64,000 nt of DNA from DAHUYF01 sp035623985 (GCA_035623985.1 DASPSJ010000095.1:18923-82922); one strand, 5' to 3'. Positions 34,008 through 42,458 are shown, counted from the first letter of the stretch. Numbers and translations: made by a program. Notes: generated from the sequence alone by a model not told the origin.

Positions 34008-34110
34008 GACCATATCCTCCAGTGAGCAACATGGGTTCTTCCCGCGCCCGCCGTGAGGCCGGGCGTTCGGGAAAGGCCGGACCCGCCAGGCGGCGTCCGA
34101 CGGTATCGAG
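34008..34110 (-). promoter_or_regulatory. ROSE-like RNA thermometer in the hsp20 leader
   Basis: Just before the start codon the leader reads TTGCT (34029-34025), CACT, then GGAGGAT (34020-34014). This is the ROSE hallmark: a conserved UUGCU facing the Shine-Dalgarno across a tiny loop. Upstream GC-rich segments (about 34040-34110) can form the supporting hairpins. ROSE elements control alphaproteobacterial small heat-shock genes. The 3' hairpin is clear; the upstream boundary is approximate. Confidence 0.65.
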
Positions 34111-34205
34111 ATGGGCATCCGCCCGCGGCGTTCAAGGGGCTGGCCGGTTAAGGTTAACGAGCGCCGCGCTGGTGCCGGCGCGGCGGGAATGGTAGAGACA
34201 AGAGG

Positions 34206-34622
34206 GTGCAAGCCAGAGGCGATGACGTGCAGGCGACGGCATTTTTCGGCAAGACCTACGGCGAGGCGATGGAGCTGCTGATCGAGGCGCGCGACTACCT
34301 CGCCCATCGCGAGCCGATCGACCGGCAGGTGCTGGCGCCGCTGGATCGGTTGCGCATGAGCCGCGAGACCATGCGGCTCACCGCGCGGCTGACGCAGATC
34401 ATGGCCTGGCTGCTGGCGCAGCGCGCGGTCTTCAACGGCGAGATCAGCCAGCGCGACGCGCTCGGCGATCGCGGCGCGCTCGCCGAGGTCGAGATCTGCA
34501 TGGAAGGCGAGGAGTGGGCGCCCGCGGCGCCGCAGCGTCTCGCCAGCTTGCTCGACCGCAGCCGGCGGCTCTACGTGCGGGTGGCGCGCCTCGACGAGCT
34601 GGCGCGCCGCCAGCTCGCCTAA
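34206..34622 (+). CDS. DUF1465 family protein
   Basis: 138 aa from the GTG at 34206 (GTG at 34227 is also possible). Mostly helical. The pattern FFGKTYGEAMELLIEARDYL, LRMSRETMRLTARLTQIMAW, LLAQRAVFNGEIS, then LDRSRRLYVRVARLDELARR is that of DUF1465, an alphaproteobacterial family linked to cell-cycle-type regulation but without an established activity. A single-gene unit between hsp20 (divergent) and rpmE (convergent). Confidence 0.85.
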   Translation: MQARGDDVQATAFFGKTYGEAMELLIEARDYLAHREPIDRQVLAPLDRLRMSRETMRLTARLTQIMAWLLAQRAVFNGEISQRDALGDRGALAEVEICMEGEEWAPAAPQRLASLLDRSRRLYVRVARLDELARRQLA

Positions 34623-34678
34623 GTCCGATCGTCGGGAGAATGCCGCGGCGGCGGCGATGCGCCGCCTGCGTCGCGGCC

Positions 34679-34906
34679 CTACTTCTTGAGGCCGAAGCCG
34701 CCGAAGCGCTTGTTGAAGCGCGCGAGCTGGCCGCCGCTGTCGACCAGCCGCTGCTGGCCGCCGGTCCAGGCGGGGTGCGATTTGGAGTCGATCTCCAGCC
34801 GCAGCGTGTCGCCGGGCTTGCCGTAGGTCGAGCGCGTCTTGTAGCTCGTGCCGTCGGTCATCACCACGGTGATCTCGTGATAGTCCGGATGGATGCCCTC
34901 TTTCAT
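34679..34906 (-). CDS. rpmE: 50S ribosomal protein L31, cysteine-free type
   Basis: 75 aa from the ATG at 34906. L31 joins the 50S central protuberance to the 30S head. Sequence MKEGIHPDYHEITVVMTDGT, then SKSHPAWTGGQQRLVDSGGQ and FNKRFGGFGLKK. The zinc-binding CxxC pair of the classic form is missing, as is usual for alphaproteobacterial L31, so it is the C-minus form that needs no zinc. It reads away from the basic peptide gene at 35152. Confidence 0.95.
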   Translation of the reverse strand: MKEGIHPDYHEITVVMTDGTSYKTRSTYGKPGDTLRLEIDSKSHPAWTGGQQRLVDSGGQLARFNKRFGGFGLKK

Positions 34907-34968
34907 CGCTCTGCTCCGAGAAAGCTGCGGCTTTATACCGGAGCGAATCGCGTTGCGCAACTCCGCGA

Positions 34969-34997
34969 CGCCGGCGATTCGACGGGAATCGCCGGCG
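34969..34997. repeat. 12-bp inverted repeat between rpmE and the basic peptide gene
   Basis: CGCCGGCGATTC and GAATCGCCGGCG with a 5-base loop, perfect arms, in the divergent intergenic region. It may be a regulator site or a leader hairpin; nothing decides between them. Confidence 0.5.
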
Positions 34998-35087
34998 AAA
35001 ACCGCGCGAAACGCGCGTCACGACTCCGTTTTCGCGCGATTTCGCGCAAAAAAACCGCTCTCCGCCCCGCTTTTTGCGCATTTCCAA

Positions 35088-35116
35088 TCGACTTTCGGTT
35101 GCGACTTTCATAGAAT
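35088..35116 (+). promoter_or_regulatory. Possible promoter of the basic peptide gene
   Basis: TCGACT (35088-35093), a 17-base spacer and TAGAAT (35111-35116) give a fair sigma-70-type match, 36 bases before the ATG of the 35-aa peptide. Confidence 0.4.
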
Positions 35117-35151
35117 CGCCGGTGTTTCGTCGGCACAGGGGGTTTGATCTC

Positions 35152-35259
35152 ATGAAAGCAAGACGTAAACGTGCCACGGCTGCGGCTTCGAAGGGCGCGG
35201 CCAAGAAGGCGCCAAAGCGGAAGAAGGCCGCCAAGCGCAAGAAGGCGAAGAAGAAGTAG
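35152..35259 (+). CDS. 35-aa lysine/arginine-rich H1-like peptide
   Basis: ATG at 35152 with AGGGGG upstream. 35 residues beginning MKARRKRATAAASKGAAKKA and ending RKKAKKK; about half are Lys or Arg and most of the rest Ala. Such tails bind nucleic acids, as in bacterial H1-like proteins, but no family is assigned. Support for it being real: its own promoter-like sequence and ribosome site, an independent transcription unit, and a long terminator-like hairpin ten bases after the stop. It could be a nucleoid or RNA-binding peptide. Confidence 0.55.
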   Translation: MKARRKRATAAASKGAAKKAPKRKKAAKRKKAKKK

Positions 35260-35268
35260 GTCGGTCTC

Positions 35269-35308
35269 GCCGCCGCGACGCTCCTCCACGGGAGCGTCGC
35301 GGCGGCGG
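35269..35308 (+). terminator. 17-bp GC-rich hairpin after the basic peptide gene
   Basis: Perfect 17-bp arms (35269-35285 and 35292-35308) with a 6-base loop, right after the stop at 35259. No T-run follows, so it may be Rho-assisted or stabilise the short mRNA. Confidence 0.55.
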
Positions 35309-35364
35309 TATCCGAGAGCGAGACGAAGCCGCGGGGCCTTGCTCCGCGGCTTCTCTCTTTCCCC

Positions 35365-35422
35365 CGCGAGCGCGTAGCGCTCGTCGGCGGCGGCGGTTGC
35401 GCGGCAACCGCGAGAGCCGCAC
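35365..35422. repeat. REP-like double hairpin (locus B)
   Basis: Single copy of the dispersed element: CGCGAGCGCG-TA-GCGCTCGTCG then GCGGTTGC-gcg-GCAACCGC and a GAGAGCCGCAC tail. It differs from locus A mainly in the second stem (GGTTGC instead of GCTTGC), with both arms changed in step. Confidence 0.7.
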
Positions 35423-35449
35423 CCCTCAGGCAAAGTCCCCTTCAGCGGA

Positions 35450-36511
35450 TTAGCGCTCGGTCAGCTTCAGCTCGATGCGGCGGTTGCGCCGGAAAGCGGC
35501 TTCGTCGTTGCCGGGGTCGAGCGGCTGGAACTCGCCGAACCCCGCCGCCACCAGGCGGTTGGCCGGGATGCCCTGGTCGATGAAGAAGCGCACCACCGAG
35601 ATGGCGCGCGCCGTCGACAGCTCCCAATTCGACGGGAACTGCGCCGTGGCGATCGGCCGCCGGTCGGTATGGCCGTCGACGCGCAGCACCCAGGAGATGT
35701 CGGCCGGGATCTTGGCCGAGATCTCCTTGAGCGCCTGCGCCACCGGCAGCAGCCGCTGCTTGGCGTCGTCGGAAAGCTCGGCGCTGGCCAGCGGGAACAG
35801 CACCTCCGATTGGAAGACGAAGCGGTCGCCGACGATGCGGATGTCCGGCCGGTCGCCCAGCACCTCGCGCAGCCGCCCGAAGAATTCCGAGCGGTAGCGC
35901 GCCAGCTCCTCGACCTTGCTGGCGAGCGCGGCGTTGAGGCGCTTGCCGAGATCGGCGATCTGCACCTGCTGCTCCTTGCTCTTGGCCTCCGAGGCGTCGA
36001 GCGCCGCGGCGATCTGCTGGAGCTGCTGGCGCAGCGCCAGGAGCTGCTGGTTGAGCTGGTCGATGGTGGTCTGCGCCTCGGCCAGCCGGGCGTCGCGCTC
36101 GGCCACCTGTCGCTGCGCCGCGCCGAGCCGCTCCTGCAGCTCGGCGGTGCCGCTGCGCGCGGCGGCGGTGGCGTCGTCGGCCTGGTTGGCGAGCTCGGCG
36201 ATGCGGCTGGTGAGCGCGTCGCGCTCGGCGTTGACCGATTGGAGCTGGCTCGAGAGCTGCGCCACGGTGTTGCGCAGATCGGTATTGGCCTTCTCGTCCA
36301 GCGCCAGCATGTCGGCGAGCTGCTGGATCTTCAGCCGCAGGTCGCGCACCTCGGCGTCGCGGCCGGTGAGCGCGTCCGACAGGTAGAACTGGCCCGCGGT
36401 GAACACCAGAAGCACGAAGATGATGACCATGACGAGCTGCGACAGCGCGTCGACGAAGCCCGGCCAGATGTTGATGCTGGGACGGCGTTGGCGGCGCGAC
36501 GAGATCGCCAT
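35450..36511 (-). CDS. MotB/OmpA-like peptidoglycan-binding protein
   Basis: 353 aa. One membrane helix near the start (LSQLVMVIIFVLLVFTAGQF), a ~170-residue coiled coil (residues ~50-215), then an OmpA/MotB peptidoglycan-binding domain: VFQSEVLFPLASAELSDDAK, WVLRVDGHTDRRPI, NWELSTARAISVVRFFIDQG, VAAGFGEFQP and AAFRRNRRIELKL. Anchored in the inner membrane and gripping the wall from the periplasm, it should pair with the MotA/ExbB-like product 28 bases upstream as a proton-driven stator-like unit. No flagellar genes are near, so it is not an ordinary motor gene. Confidence 0.85.
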   Translation of the reverse strand: MAISSRRQRRPSINIWPGFVDALSQLVMVIIFVLLVFTAGQFYLSDALTGRDAEVRDLRLKIQQLADMLALDEKANTDLRNTVAQLSSQLQSVNAERDALTSRIAELANQADDATAAARSGTAELQERLGAAQRQVAERDARLAEAQTTIDQLNQQLLALRQQLQQIAAALDASEAKSKEQQVQIADLGKRLNAALASKVEELARYRSEFFGRLREVLGDRPDIRIVGDRFVFQSEVLFPLASAELSDDAKQRLLPVAQALKEISAKIPADISWVLRVDGHTDRRPIATAQFPSNWELSTARAISVVRFFIDQGIPANRLVAAGFGEFQPLDPGNDEAAFRRNRRIELKLTER

Positions 36512-36539
36512 GGCGGGTCAATCCTGCAAAGGGGCCGGG

Positions 36540-37694
36540 CTAGGAGCGTTCCGCCTCCTCGGCGAGCGCGGCGATGGTGCGGGCGAGCAGCCGGATCTCG
36601 CTGCGGATCTCCTGCGTCGCCTCGCCGCGTCCCTGCGCCACGTCCTCGGCGAGCCGCGCCAGATGGATCTCGATGTTGCGCAGATGCGCGCGCGCCTCGT
36701 CGAAGCCGGGCGGCCCGCCGGCGGTGGCGTCCGCCAGGCGCTGCAGCACCGGCCTCAGCTCGACCTGCCCCTCGGCGAGCCGCAGCAGCAGCGCCTGCTC
36801 CGCGCGCATCTGGTCGGCGAGCATCGCCAGCCGCTCCGTCAGCGCCTGTAGATTGGCGTTGGCGGAGATGCGGCTCTCCTCGCCGCGGCCCATGATGCGC
36901 TGAAGATTGTCGAGGCTGTCGGCGGTCTGCTCGAGCAGCGCCTGGATGAAGGCGGGCACCGAGCCCTCGCCGGCCTCGCCCGAGAGCCCGCCGCCGGAGA
37001 GCCTGGTATAGCCCGAGAGATACTCCTCGAGATCGTGATAGAAGCGGTTCTGCGCCAGCCCCGCCTGCAAATCGAGGAAGCCCAGCACCAGCGATCCCGC
37101 CAGCCCGAACAGCGAGGCGCTGAAGGCGGTGCTCATGCCGCCCAGCGGCGACTGCAGCCCGCTCTTGAGGTCGTTGAAGGCGCGCACGGGATCGCTGGCG
37201 CCGGCGGACAGCGTGCCGATGACGCCGCCCACCGACTGCACCGTCTCGAGCAGGCCGTAGAAGGTGCCGAGCAGTCCGAGGAAGACGAGCAGGCCGATCA
37301 GGTAGCGCGAGGTCTCGCGCGTCTCGTCGAGCCTGGTGCCGATGCCGTCGAGCAAGGTGCGCATCGACACCGCCGAGAGGCTGACGCGCCCGCCGCGGCG
37401 GTCGGCGAGCATGGTCGCCATCGGCGACGGCAGCCGCGGCACGGTCTCGCTCGAGAGGTTGGCCTGGTTGCGGCGGAAACGCTCGAGCCAGGCGACCTCG
37501 GGATTGAGCCGCATCACCTGGCGGAAGATGTAGACGATGCCGGCCAGGAGGATGAAGAGGATCAAGCCGTTGACCGCGGGGTTGCCCATGAAGAAGCGAT
37601 AGAGCGCGGGCGACAGCAGCGCGGCGATGGCCGCCACTGCGGCGACGAAAACGGCCATGCGGGTGAGATAGCGTTGCGGGCGTGTCACTTGCAT
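36540..37694 (-). CDS. MotA/ExbB/TolQ-like proton-channel protein
   Basis: 384 aa, ATG at 37694 with AAAGGA upstream. Four hydrophobic segments: about 12-30, 40-58, 130-150 and 185-208, with the channel-type stretch TSRYLIGLLVFLGLLGTFYG and STAFSASLFGLAGSLVLGFL. The ~160-residue C-terminal part is helical and cytoplasmic. This is the MotA/TolQ/ExbB plan. It lies between an OmpA-like gene and the MotB-like gene, all on one strand, so the three probably form an envelope-linked complex using the proton gradient. The exact cargo is unknown. Confidence 0.82.
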   Translation of the reverse strand: MQVTRPQRYLTRMAVFVAAVAAIAALLSPALYRFFMGNPAVNGLILFILLAGIVYIFRQVMRLNPEVAWLERFRRNQANLSSETVPRLPSPMATMLADRRGGRVSLSAVSMRTLLDGIGTRLDETRETSRYLIGLLVFLGLLGTFYGLLETVQSVGGVIGTLSAGASDPVRAFNDLKSGLQSPLGGMSTAFSASLFGLAGSLVLGFLDLQAGLAQNRFYHDLEEYLSGYTRLSGGGLSGEAGEGSVPAFIQALLEQTADSLDNLQRIMGRGEESRISANANLQALTERLAMLADQMRAEQALLLRLAEGQVELRPVLQRLADATAGGPPGFDEARAHLRNIEIHLARLAEDVAQGRGEATQEIRSEIRLLARTIAALAEEAERS

Positions 37695-37721
37695 GCGTCC
37701 TTTGCCGGCGAAGCCGCCGGC

Positions 37722-38711
37722 TCAGTGTTCGAGCATGACGATGTCGACGCGGTCCGGCGGATCGCTGCCCTCGCTGCGGTTGCCGAGCGCGCGCACGTCC
37801 ATGCGCGTGTTGGCGACGCCGCGCTCCATCAGATAGCCGCGCACCGCCAGCGCGCGCTGCAGCGAGATCCGGCGCGCCTGATTCGCCTGGTCGGACGAGC
37901 CGCCGGCATAGGCGGCGAGTTGCAGTCGCAAATGCCCGTCATCGGCGAGCCGCCGCGCCAGCGCGTCGAGCCCGGCCTTGGCGTCATCCGGCAGATCGGT
38001 GGCGCTGCCGGCGAAGATGATGCGCGTGGGCTCGCCGGCGGCGGCGGTGGCCGGCGCCGCCGCGGGGGTGGGCTTGACCGGGCTGGGCGGCGGCGGGCTG
38101 GGCGGCGTGTTCATGACCGTCACCGTCGCCGGCGACGGCGGCGCCGTCGTCGGCACCGGGCTCGGCGGCGCCGCGGTCGGCGCGGCGGCGGTTGGCGTCG
38201 CTTCGGGCGCGGCGGGCTTTTCCGGCGGCGCGGCGGGTGCCGCCGGCGGCGTCGCCTCGGGCGCGGGCGGGCTGGGCGCGGCCTCGGCAAGCGGCTGTGC
38301 CGTGACGTTCTCGCGCGGCGCGGCGCCGCCGGTCGCCGCTGCCGGGGCAATCGGCGCCGCCCGCACGGCGGCGGTCTTCTCGGGTTTGCGCGCGGCCTCG
38401 GCCGCCGCCTTTTTCTTCGTCTTCGGCGGGTGCAGCGCGATGGCCTTGGCGGGCGCCGGGCGCGTCACAAGCGCGCCGCGCTGCTGCGCGCCTCGCTCGC
38501 GCAGCAGCAGCTCGGGCAAGGTTGGCGCCGGTCCCAGCGCGTCGAGCACGCTGAGATCGACGGTCACCTCGGGCTGCTCGCGGCCGCTGACGATGGTCTG
38601 GGCCGCGGCCGGCGCCGCCGCGGCGGCAAGCAGAAGCAGGGCCGCGGCAACCGGGATCGCCCGCATCACGCAGCGGCGGGAGTATGAGCTGGCCATGCCG
38701 CCACGGTCCAT
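37722..38711 (-). CDS. Secreted OmpA-domain protein with Pro/Ala-rich linker
   Basis: 329 aa from the ATG at 38711 (GGGAG six bases upstream); later starts at 38696 and 38666 are in frame. Signal peptide with long n-region and core IPVAAALLLLAAAAAPAAAQ. Residues ~75-220 are a Pro/Ala/Thr-rich linker that could span the periplasm. The C-terminal ~100 residues are OmpA-like: RIIFAGSATDLPDDAKAGLD, LRLQLAAYAGGSSDQANQAR, SLQRALAVRGYLMERGVANT, MDVRALGN. It is followed by the MotA-like and MotB-like genes. The usual Asp/Arg wall-binding residues are only partly present, so wall binding is uncertain. Confidence 0.75.
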   Translation of the reverse strand: MDRGGMASSYSRRCVMRAIPVAAALLLLAAAAAPAAAQTIVSGREQPEVTVDLSVLDALGPAPTLPELLLRERGAQQRGALVTRPAPAKAIALHPPKTKKKAAAEAARKPEKTAAVRAAPIAPAAATGGAAPRENVTAQPLAEAAPSPPAPEATPPAAPAAPPEKPAAPEATPTAAAPTAAPPSPVPTTAPPSPATVTVMNTPPSPPPPSPVKPTPAAAPATAAAGEPTRIIFAGSATDLPDDAKAGLDALARRLADDGHLRLQLAAYAGGSSDQANQARRISLQRALAVRGYLMERGVANTRMDVRALGNRSEGSDPPDRVDIVMLEH

Positions 38712-38785
38712 CGCTGCTCCCAGGGGCGCGTCATTTGCCGGGTCATCGCCGTAAAATACCGCAAGCAGGCCGGTCGCCGCCACAG

Positions 38786-39598
38786 TCAGTTTATCGCCGC
38801 CTCGGCGAGCGCTTTCTTAAGAAGATGCAGGAGCGGCTGATGCAGGTGCGCGTTGGCGGCGATGACGTCGCCGCTCGCCGGCATGCCGTGGTTGCCGGCG
38901 AGGTCGCTGGCATAGCCGCCGGCTTCGCGGACGATGAGGATGCCGGCGGCGAGATCCCACGGCTTGAGGGCGAATTCCCAATAACCGTCGAAGCGTCCCG
39001 CCGCGACATAGGCGAGATCGAGCGAGGCGACGCCCAGCCGCCGCACGCCGCTCGTCGCCGCCATCGCCGCGCCGAGCGTGGCGAGGTAGCTCGCGTGATC
39101 GGCGCGGCCGATGAAGGGGATGCCGGTGCCGATCAGCGCTTCGGCGAGGTGGCGGCGCGCCGAGACGCGCAGCCGCCGGTCGTTATGGAAGGCGCCGGCG
39201 CCCTTCTCCGCCCAGAACATCTCGTCGCGCACCGGCTCGTAGATCAGCCCGGCGATGACCTCGCCGTCGCGCTCGAGCGCGATCGAGATCGAGAAATGCG
39301 GGATGCCGTGCAGGAAATTGGTGGTGCCGTCGAGCGGATCGACGATCCAGCGGTGATGCGCGTCGCCGCCCGCCTCGCCGCCGCTTTCCTCCATCAGGAA
39401 GCCGTAGCCCGGCCGCGCCTTGGAGAGCTCGGCGCGCAGCACCTTCTCCGCCTTGAGGTCGGCGGCGGTGACGAAATCGCCCGGCCCCTTGATCGAAACC
39501 TGGAGCTGCTCGACCTCGCCGAAATCGCGGATGAGGCCGCGCGCCGCCTTCAGGGCGGCATTGGCCATGACGTTGATGGTGGCCGAGCGCGGCGCCAA
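38786..39598 (-). CDS. suhB: Inositol-phosphate phosphatase family protein
   Basis: 270 aa. Mg2+-dependent phosphatase of the IMPase/SuhB family. Metal ligands are in FLMEESGG (E70-type), IVDPLDGTTNFLHGIPHFSI (the DPLDGTTN motif) and FALKPWDLAAGILIVREAGG (the WDxAAG motif). Length matches. It follows efp by three bases and is cotranscribed with it. SuhB also has an RNA-related role in E. coli, but only the phosphatase activity can be claimed here. Confidence 0.93.
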   Translation of the reverse strand: MAPRSATINVMANAALKAARGLIRDFGEVEQLQVSIKGPGDFVTAADLKAEKVLRAELSKARPGYGFLMEESGGEAGGDAHHRWIVDPLDGTTNFLHGIPHFSISIALERDGEVIAGLIYEPVRDEMFWAEKGAGAFHNDRRLRVSARRHLAEALIGTGIPFIGRADHASYLATLGAAMAATSGVRRLGVASLDLAYVAAGRFDGYWEFALKPWDLAAGILIVREAGGYASDLAGNHGMPASGDVIAANAHLHQPLLHLLKKALAEAAIN

Positions 39599-39601
39599 GC
39601 C

Positions 39602-40168
39602 TCAGTCCTTCGCGCGTTCGAGATAGGTGCCGTCGGCGGTGTTGACGACGATCTTGGTGCCGGCGGCGATGTGCGGCGGGATCATCACCCGCCGGCCGTT
39701 CTCGAGCTTGCCGGATTTGTAGGAGGAGGACGCGGTCTGCCCCTTCACCACGGGATCGGCCTCGACCACGGTCATCACCACGCTCTGCGGCAGCGTCACG
39801 GCGAGCGGTGTCCCTTCATGGAGCTGGATGGTGCAGACCATGCCTTCCTGGAGGAAATCGGCGGGCTCGCCGATCATCTCCTTGTTGACGGCGAGCTGCT
39901 CGTAGGTCTCATTGTCCATGAAGGTCGCGAGATCGCCGTCGAGATAGAGGAACTGCATCTCCTTCTCGTCGAGCTGGGCGCGCTCCACGGTTTCCTGGGT
40001 GCGGAAACGCTCGTTGAGCTTGGAGCCGCCGCGCAGGTCGCGCATCTCGACCTGGGCGAAGGCGCCGCCCTTGCCCGGCTGCACCAGCTCGCGGCGCAGC
40101 ACCAGCCAAAGCTTGCCCTGGTGCTCCAGGACGTTGCCCGGCTTGATGTCGATGGCATTGATCTTCAT
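39602..40168 (-). CDS. efp: Translation elongation factor P
   Basis: 188 aa, normal length. EF-P binds ribosomes stalled on polyproline and helps peptide-bond formation. Seen: MKINAIDIKPGNVLEHQGKL, the tip VQPGKGGAF whose Lys33 is the site of beta-lysylation, then ERFRTQETVERAQLDEKEMQ and FLYLDGDLATFMDNETYEQL. The modifying enzyme EpmA is encoded 2.3 kb away at 42513, consistent with the Lys at the tip. It is first in the operon efp-suhB-OmpA-MotA-like-MotB-like. Confidence 0.96.
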   Translation of the reverse strand: MKINAIDIKPGNVLEHQGKLWLVLRRELVQPGKGGAFAQVEMRDLRGGSKLNERFRTQETVERAQLDEKEMQFLYLDGDLATFMDNETYEQLAVNKEMIGEPADFLQEGMVCTIQLHEGTPLAVTLPQSVVMTVVEADPVVKGQTASSSYKSGKLENGRRVMIPPHIAAGTKIVVNTADGTYLERAKD

Positions 40169-40319
40169 GGCGCTCGTCCTCGTTGGCGCGGCGGTTGTGA
40201 CGGGAATGCGGTTGGTGGCGCTTACTAGCAGCTTGCCCCGGCCAAAGGAAGGGGGCGCCGGCGAGGCTGGGAGTGTCATCCGGCGCCGCTATGATGGGCG
40301 GCCGAAGGAGGATCACGCG

Positions 40320-42017
40320 ATGCGCGCGACAAGGGGGCTCGTCTTCGCCGCGGCGCTGCTCAGCGCCGCCGGTCCGGCCTTCGGTGAGGGGGAGACGGCG
40401 ACGCCGATCGAGCATTTCATCGTCGTCGTCGGCGAGAATCTGAGCTTCGACCATCTCTTCGCCACCTTCCGCCCGCCGCCGGGCGAGAGCGTGGCGAACC
40501 TGCTGGCCAAAGGCATCGTCGCGGAGGATGGCGGCCCCGGTCCGCAGGCGGCGCTCGCGGTTCAGCGCATCGCCGCGCCGCGCGGGCGCTACGAGGTGAC
40601 GCCGCCCGTCACCGGCAGCTTCGCCGCCTTGCCGCGGCCTGACACCACCTATGGCCGCGGCCTGCCGCAGAACGAGCCCGACTGGCGCTTTCCGGCGGCG
40701 CTGGCGAACGCTCCGTTCCAGATCACGCGCTATGCCGATTACATGGCGGTGATCGGCGATCCCGTGCATCGCTTCTTTCAGATGTGGCAGCAGGTGGACG
40801 GCGGCCGCCACGACCTTTTCGTCTGGGTCGCCCTCACCTCGGGCGAAGGCTCGGCGAGGAACCACGAGGATCCGAGTCTGAGCACCCATCAGGGCGCCCT
40901 TGCCATGGGCTTTTACAACATGGCCGCAGGCGATGCGCCCTATCTGCGCGCGCTGGCCGAGCGCTACGCGCTTGCCGACAACTATCATCAGGCGATCATG
41001 GGCGGCACCGGCGCCAATTACTTCGCGCTCGCCACCGGCTATGTCGCTTCCTACCTCATCGACGGCAAGCCGGCGAAGCCGCCCGCCAACCAGATCGAGA
41101 ATCCCGCGCCGCGTCCCGGCACCGCCAATTGGTATACCCAGTCGAGCTATTTCGGCGGCTCCTACGTCAATTGCGCCGACCCGCGCCAGCCGGGCGTCAA
41201 GGCGATCCGCGATCATCTCGCGACGCTGCCCTACAAGCCGTTCAACGACGGCAATTGCCTGCCGGGCCGCTATTACCTCGTCAACAACTACCGGCCGGGC
41301 TATACGCCGGACGGCGCGGCAAAGCCGCTGGGGCCGGGCAGGTTCGTTTTGCCGCCCCAGCAACAGAGGACCATCGCCGAGGCGCTTTCGGCCAAGGGCG
41401 TGTCGTGGAAATGGTACAGCGGCGGGCGCACCGATGGCGGCATCGACCGCGACCAGTATTGCGACATCTGCGACGCGCTGACGCTGTCGACGGCGGTGAT
41501 GACCGGGCCGCTGCGCCGCAATCTCGTCGGGCTCGGCGCGCTGGAGCGGGATCTTGCCGAGGGCACGTTGCCGGCCGTCTCCTTCGTCGTGCCGCCCAAT
41601 GTCGAGAGCGGCCATCCCGCCTATTCGACGGTGCCGCGCTATGAGAGCTTCCTGCGCGGGCTCATCGCCAAGGTGGAGGCCGCGCCGGCGCTCTGGGCCA
41701 AGACCGCGATCCTGGTCACCACCGATGAAGGCGGCGGCTATTACGACAGCGGCTACATCCAGCTCCTCGATTTCTTCGGCGACGGCACGCGCATCGCGCT
41801 CATCGCGGTCTCGCCCTTTGCCAGGCCGGGTCATGTCGAGCATACCTATTACGATCACGTCTCGATCCTGAAATTCATCGAGCGCAACTGGCGTCTGCCG
41901 CCGCTCTCGCCGCAGAGCCGCGACAACCTGCCGAACCCCGTGATGTCCGCCGCCGATCCCTATGTGCCTGAGAACCGCCCCGCCATCGGCGACCTCATGG
42001 AGCTGTTCCGGTTTTGA
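40320..42017 (+). CDS. Secreted phosphoesterase (acid phosphatase/phospholipase C type)
   Basis: 565 aa from the ATG at 40320, with GGAGGA eight bases upstream. Signal peptide MRATRGLVFAAALLSAAGPA. It belongs to the alkaline-phosphatase-like phosphoesterase family that includes bacterial phospholipases C and AcpA: PIEHFIVVVGENLSFDHLFA at the start (the ENxSFDH metal/nucleophile region), FVVPPNVESGHPAY, TAILVTTDEGGGYYD, VSPFARPGHVEHTYYDHVSI and LKFIERNW. It should act in the periplasm or outside, releasing phosphate from an organic phosphate. Substrate unknown. It is divergent from efp. Confidence 0.85.
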   Translation: MRATRGLVFAAALLSAAGPAFGEGETATPIEHFIVVVGENLSFDHLFATFRPPPGESVANLLAKGIVAEDGGPGPQAALAVQRIAAPRGRYEVTPPVTGSFAALPRPDTTYGRGLPQNEPDWRFPAALANAPFQITRYADYMAVIGDPVHRFFQMWQQVDGGRHDLFVWVALTSGEGSARNHEDPSLSTHQGALAMGFYNMAAGDAPYLRALAERYALADNYHQAIMGGTGANYFALATGYVASYLIDGKPAKPPANQIENPAPRPGTANWYTQSSYFGGSYVNCADPRQPGVKAIRDHLATLPYKPFNDGNCLPGRYYLVNNYRPGYTPDGAAKPLGPGRFVLPPQQQRTIAEALSAKGVSWKWYSGGRTDGGIDRDQYCDICDALTLSTAVMTGPLRRNLVGLGALERDLAEGTLPAVSFVVPPNVESGHPAYSTVPRYESFLRGLIAKVEAAPALWAKTAILVTTDEGGGYYDSGYIQLLDFFGDGTRIALIAVSPFARPGHVEHTYYDHVSILKFIERNWRLPPLSPQSRDNLPNPVMSAADPYVPENRPAIGDLMELFRF

Positions 42018-42038
42018 CCGGCCTTGACGACAAGATTA

Positions 42039-42063
42039 ACCAGTGAGACAGCGAGACGGTGAG
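42039..42063 (+). repeat. Left inverted repeat flanking the GxxExxY gene
   Basis: 25 bases starting ACCAGTGAGACAG. The reverse complement of 42480-42504 matches it at 22 of 25 positions. Inside it a ~8-bp GTGAGACx motif recurs. It lies between the phosphoesterase stop and the GxxExxY start. Confidence 0.75.
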
Positions 42064-42074
42064 GGACCAAACCC

Positions 42075-42458
42075 ATGACGACGCCACGCGAAAATGATCC
42101 GCTGACCGAGGAGATCATTGGCCGGGCCATAGAGGTTCATCGCCATCTGGGTCCCGGCCTGCTGGAATCGGCATATGAGGAATGCTTATGTCTCGAGTTG
42201 AAGCAGGCCGGGCTGGCCTTCCAGCGCCAGGTGCCTCTGCCGATCGTCTATAAGACGGTCCGGTTGGATTGCGGCTATCGGCTCGATATCGTGGTCGCGC
42301 GCAAGGTCATTCTTGAATTGAAGACGGTCGAGCGCTTGTTGCCTGTGCACGAGGCGCAAGTGCTGACCTATCTGAAGCTGAGCGGCGTGGGTATCGGTCT
42401 GCTGCTCAATTTCAACACGCCGGTTCTCAAGGATGGCGTTCGCCGCCTGATGTTGTGA
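42075..42458 (+). CDS. GxxExxY family protein (PD-(D/E)XK-like)
   Basis: 127 aa. Family motif GLLESAYEECLCLEL, then AFQRQVPLPIVYKTVRLDCG, YRLDIVVARKVILELKTVE (the D...ExK core of the nuclease fold) and HEAQVLTYLKLSGVGIGLLL. The nuclease-like residues are present, but no activity is established for the family. Such genes are patchily spread and often flanked by short inverted repeats, as here at 42039 and 42480. It sits as a guest between the phosphoesterase gene and epmA. Confidence 0.9.
   Translation: MTTPRENDPLTEEIIGRAIEVHRHLGPGLLESAYEECLCLELKQAGLAFQRQVPLPIVYKTVRLDCGYRLDIVVARKVILELKTVERLLPVHEAQVLTYLKLSGVGIGLLLNFNTPVLKDGVRRLML

Noticed and set aside
35450..37694. MotA-like plus MotB/OmpA-like pair as a Zorya defence system
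   Set aside because: No ZorC, ZorD (helicase) or ZorE gene is adjacent. The pair follows efp-suhB and an OmpA gene, a housekeeping envelope setting.
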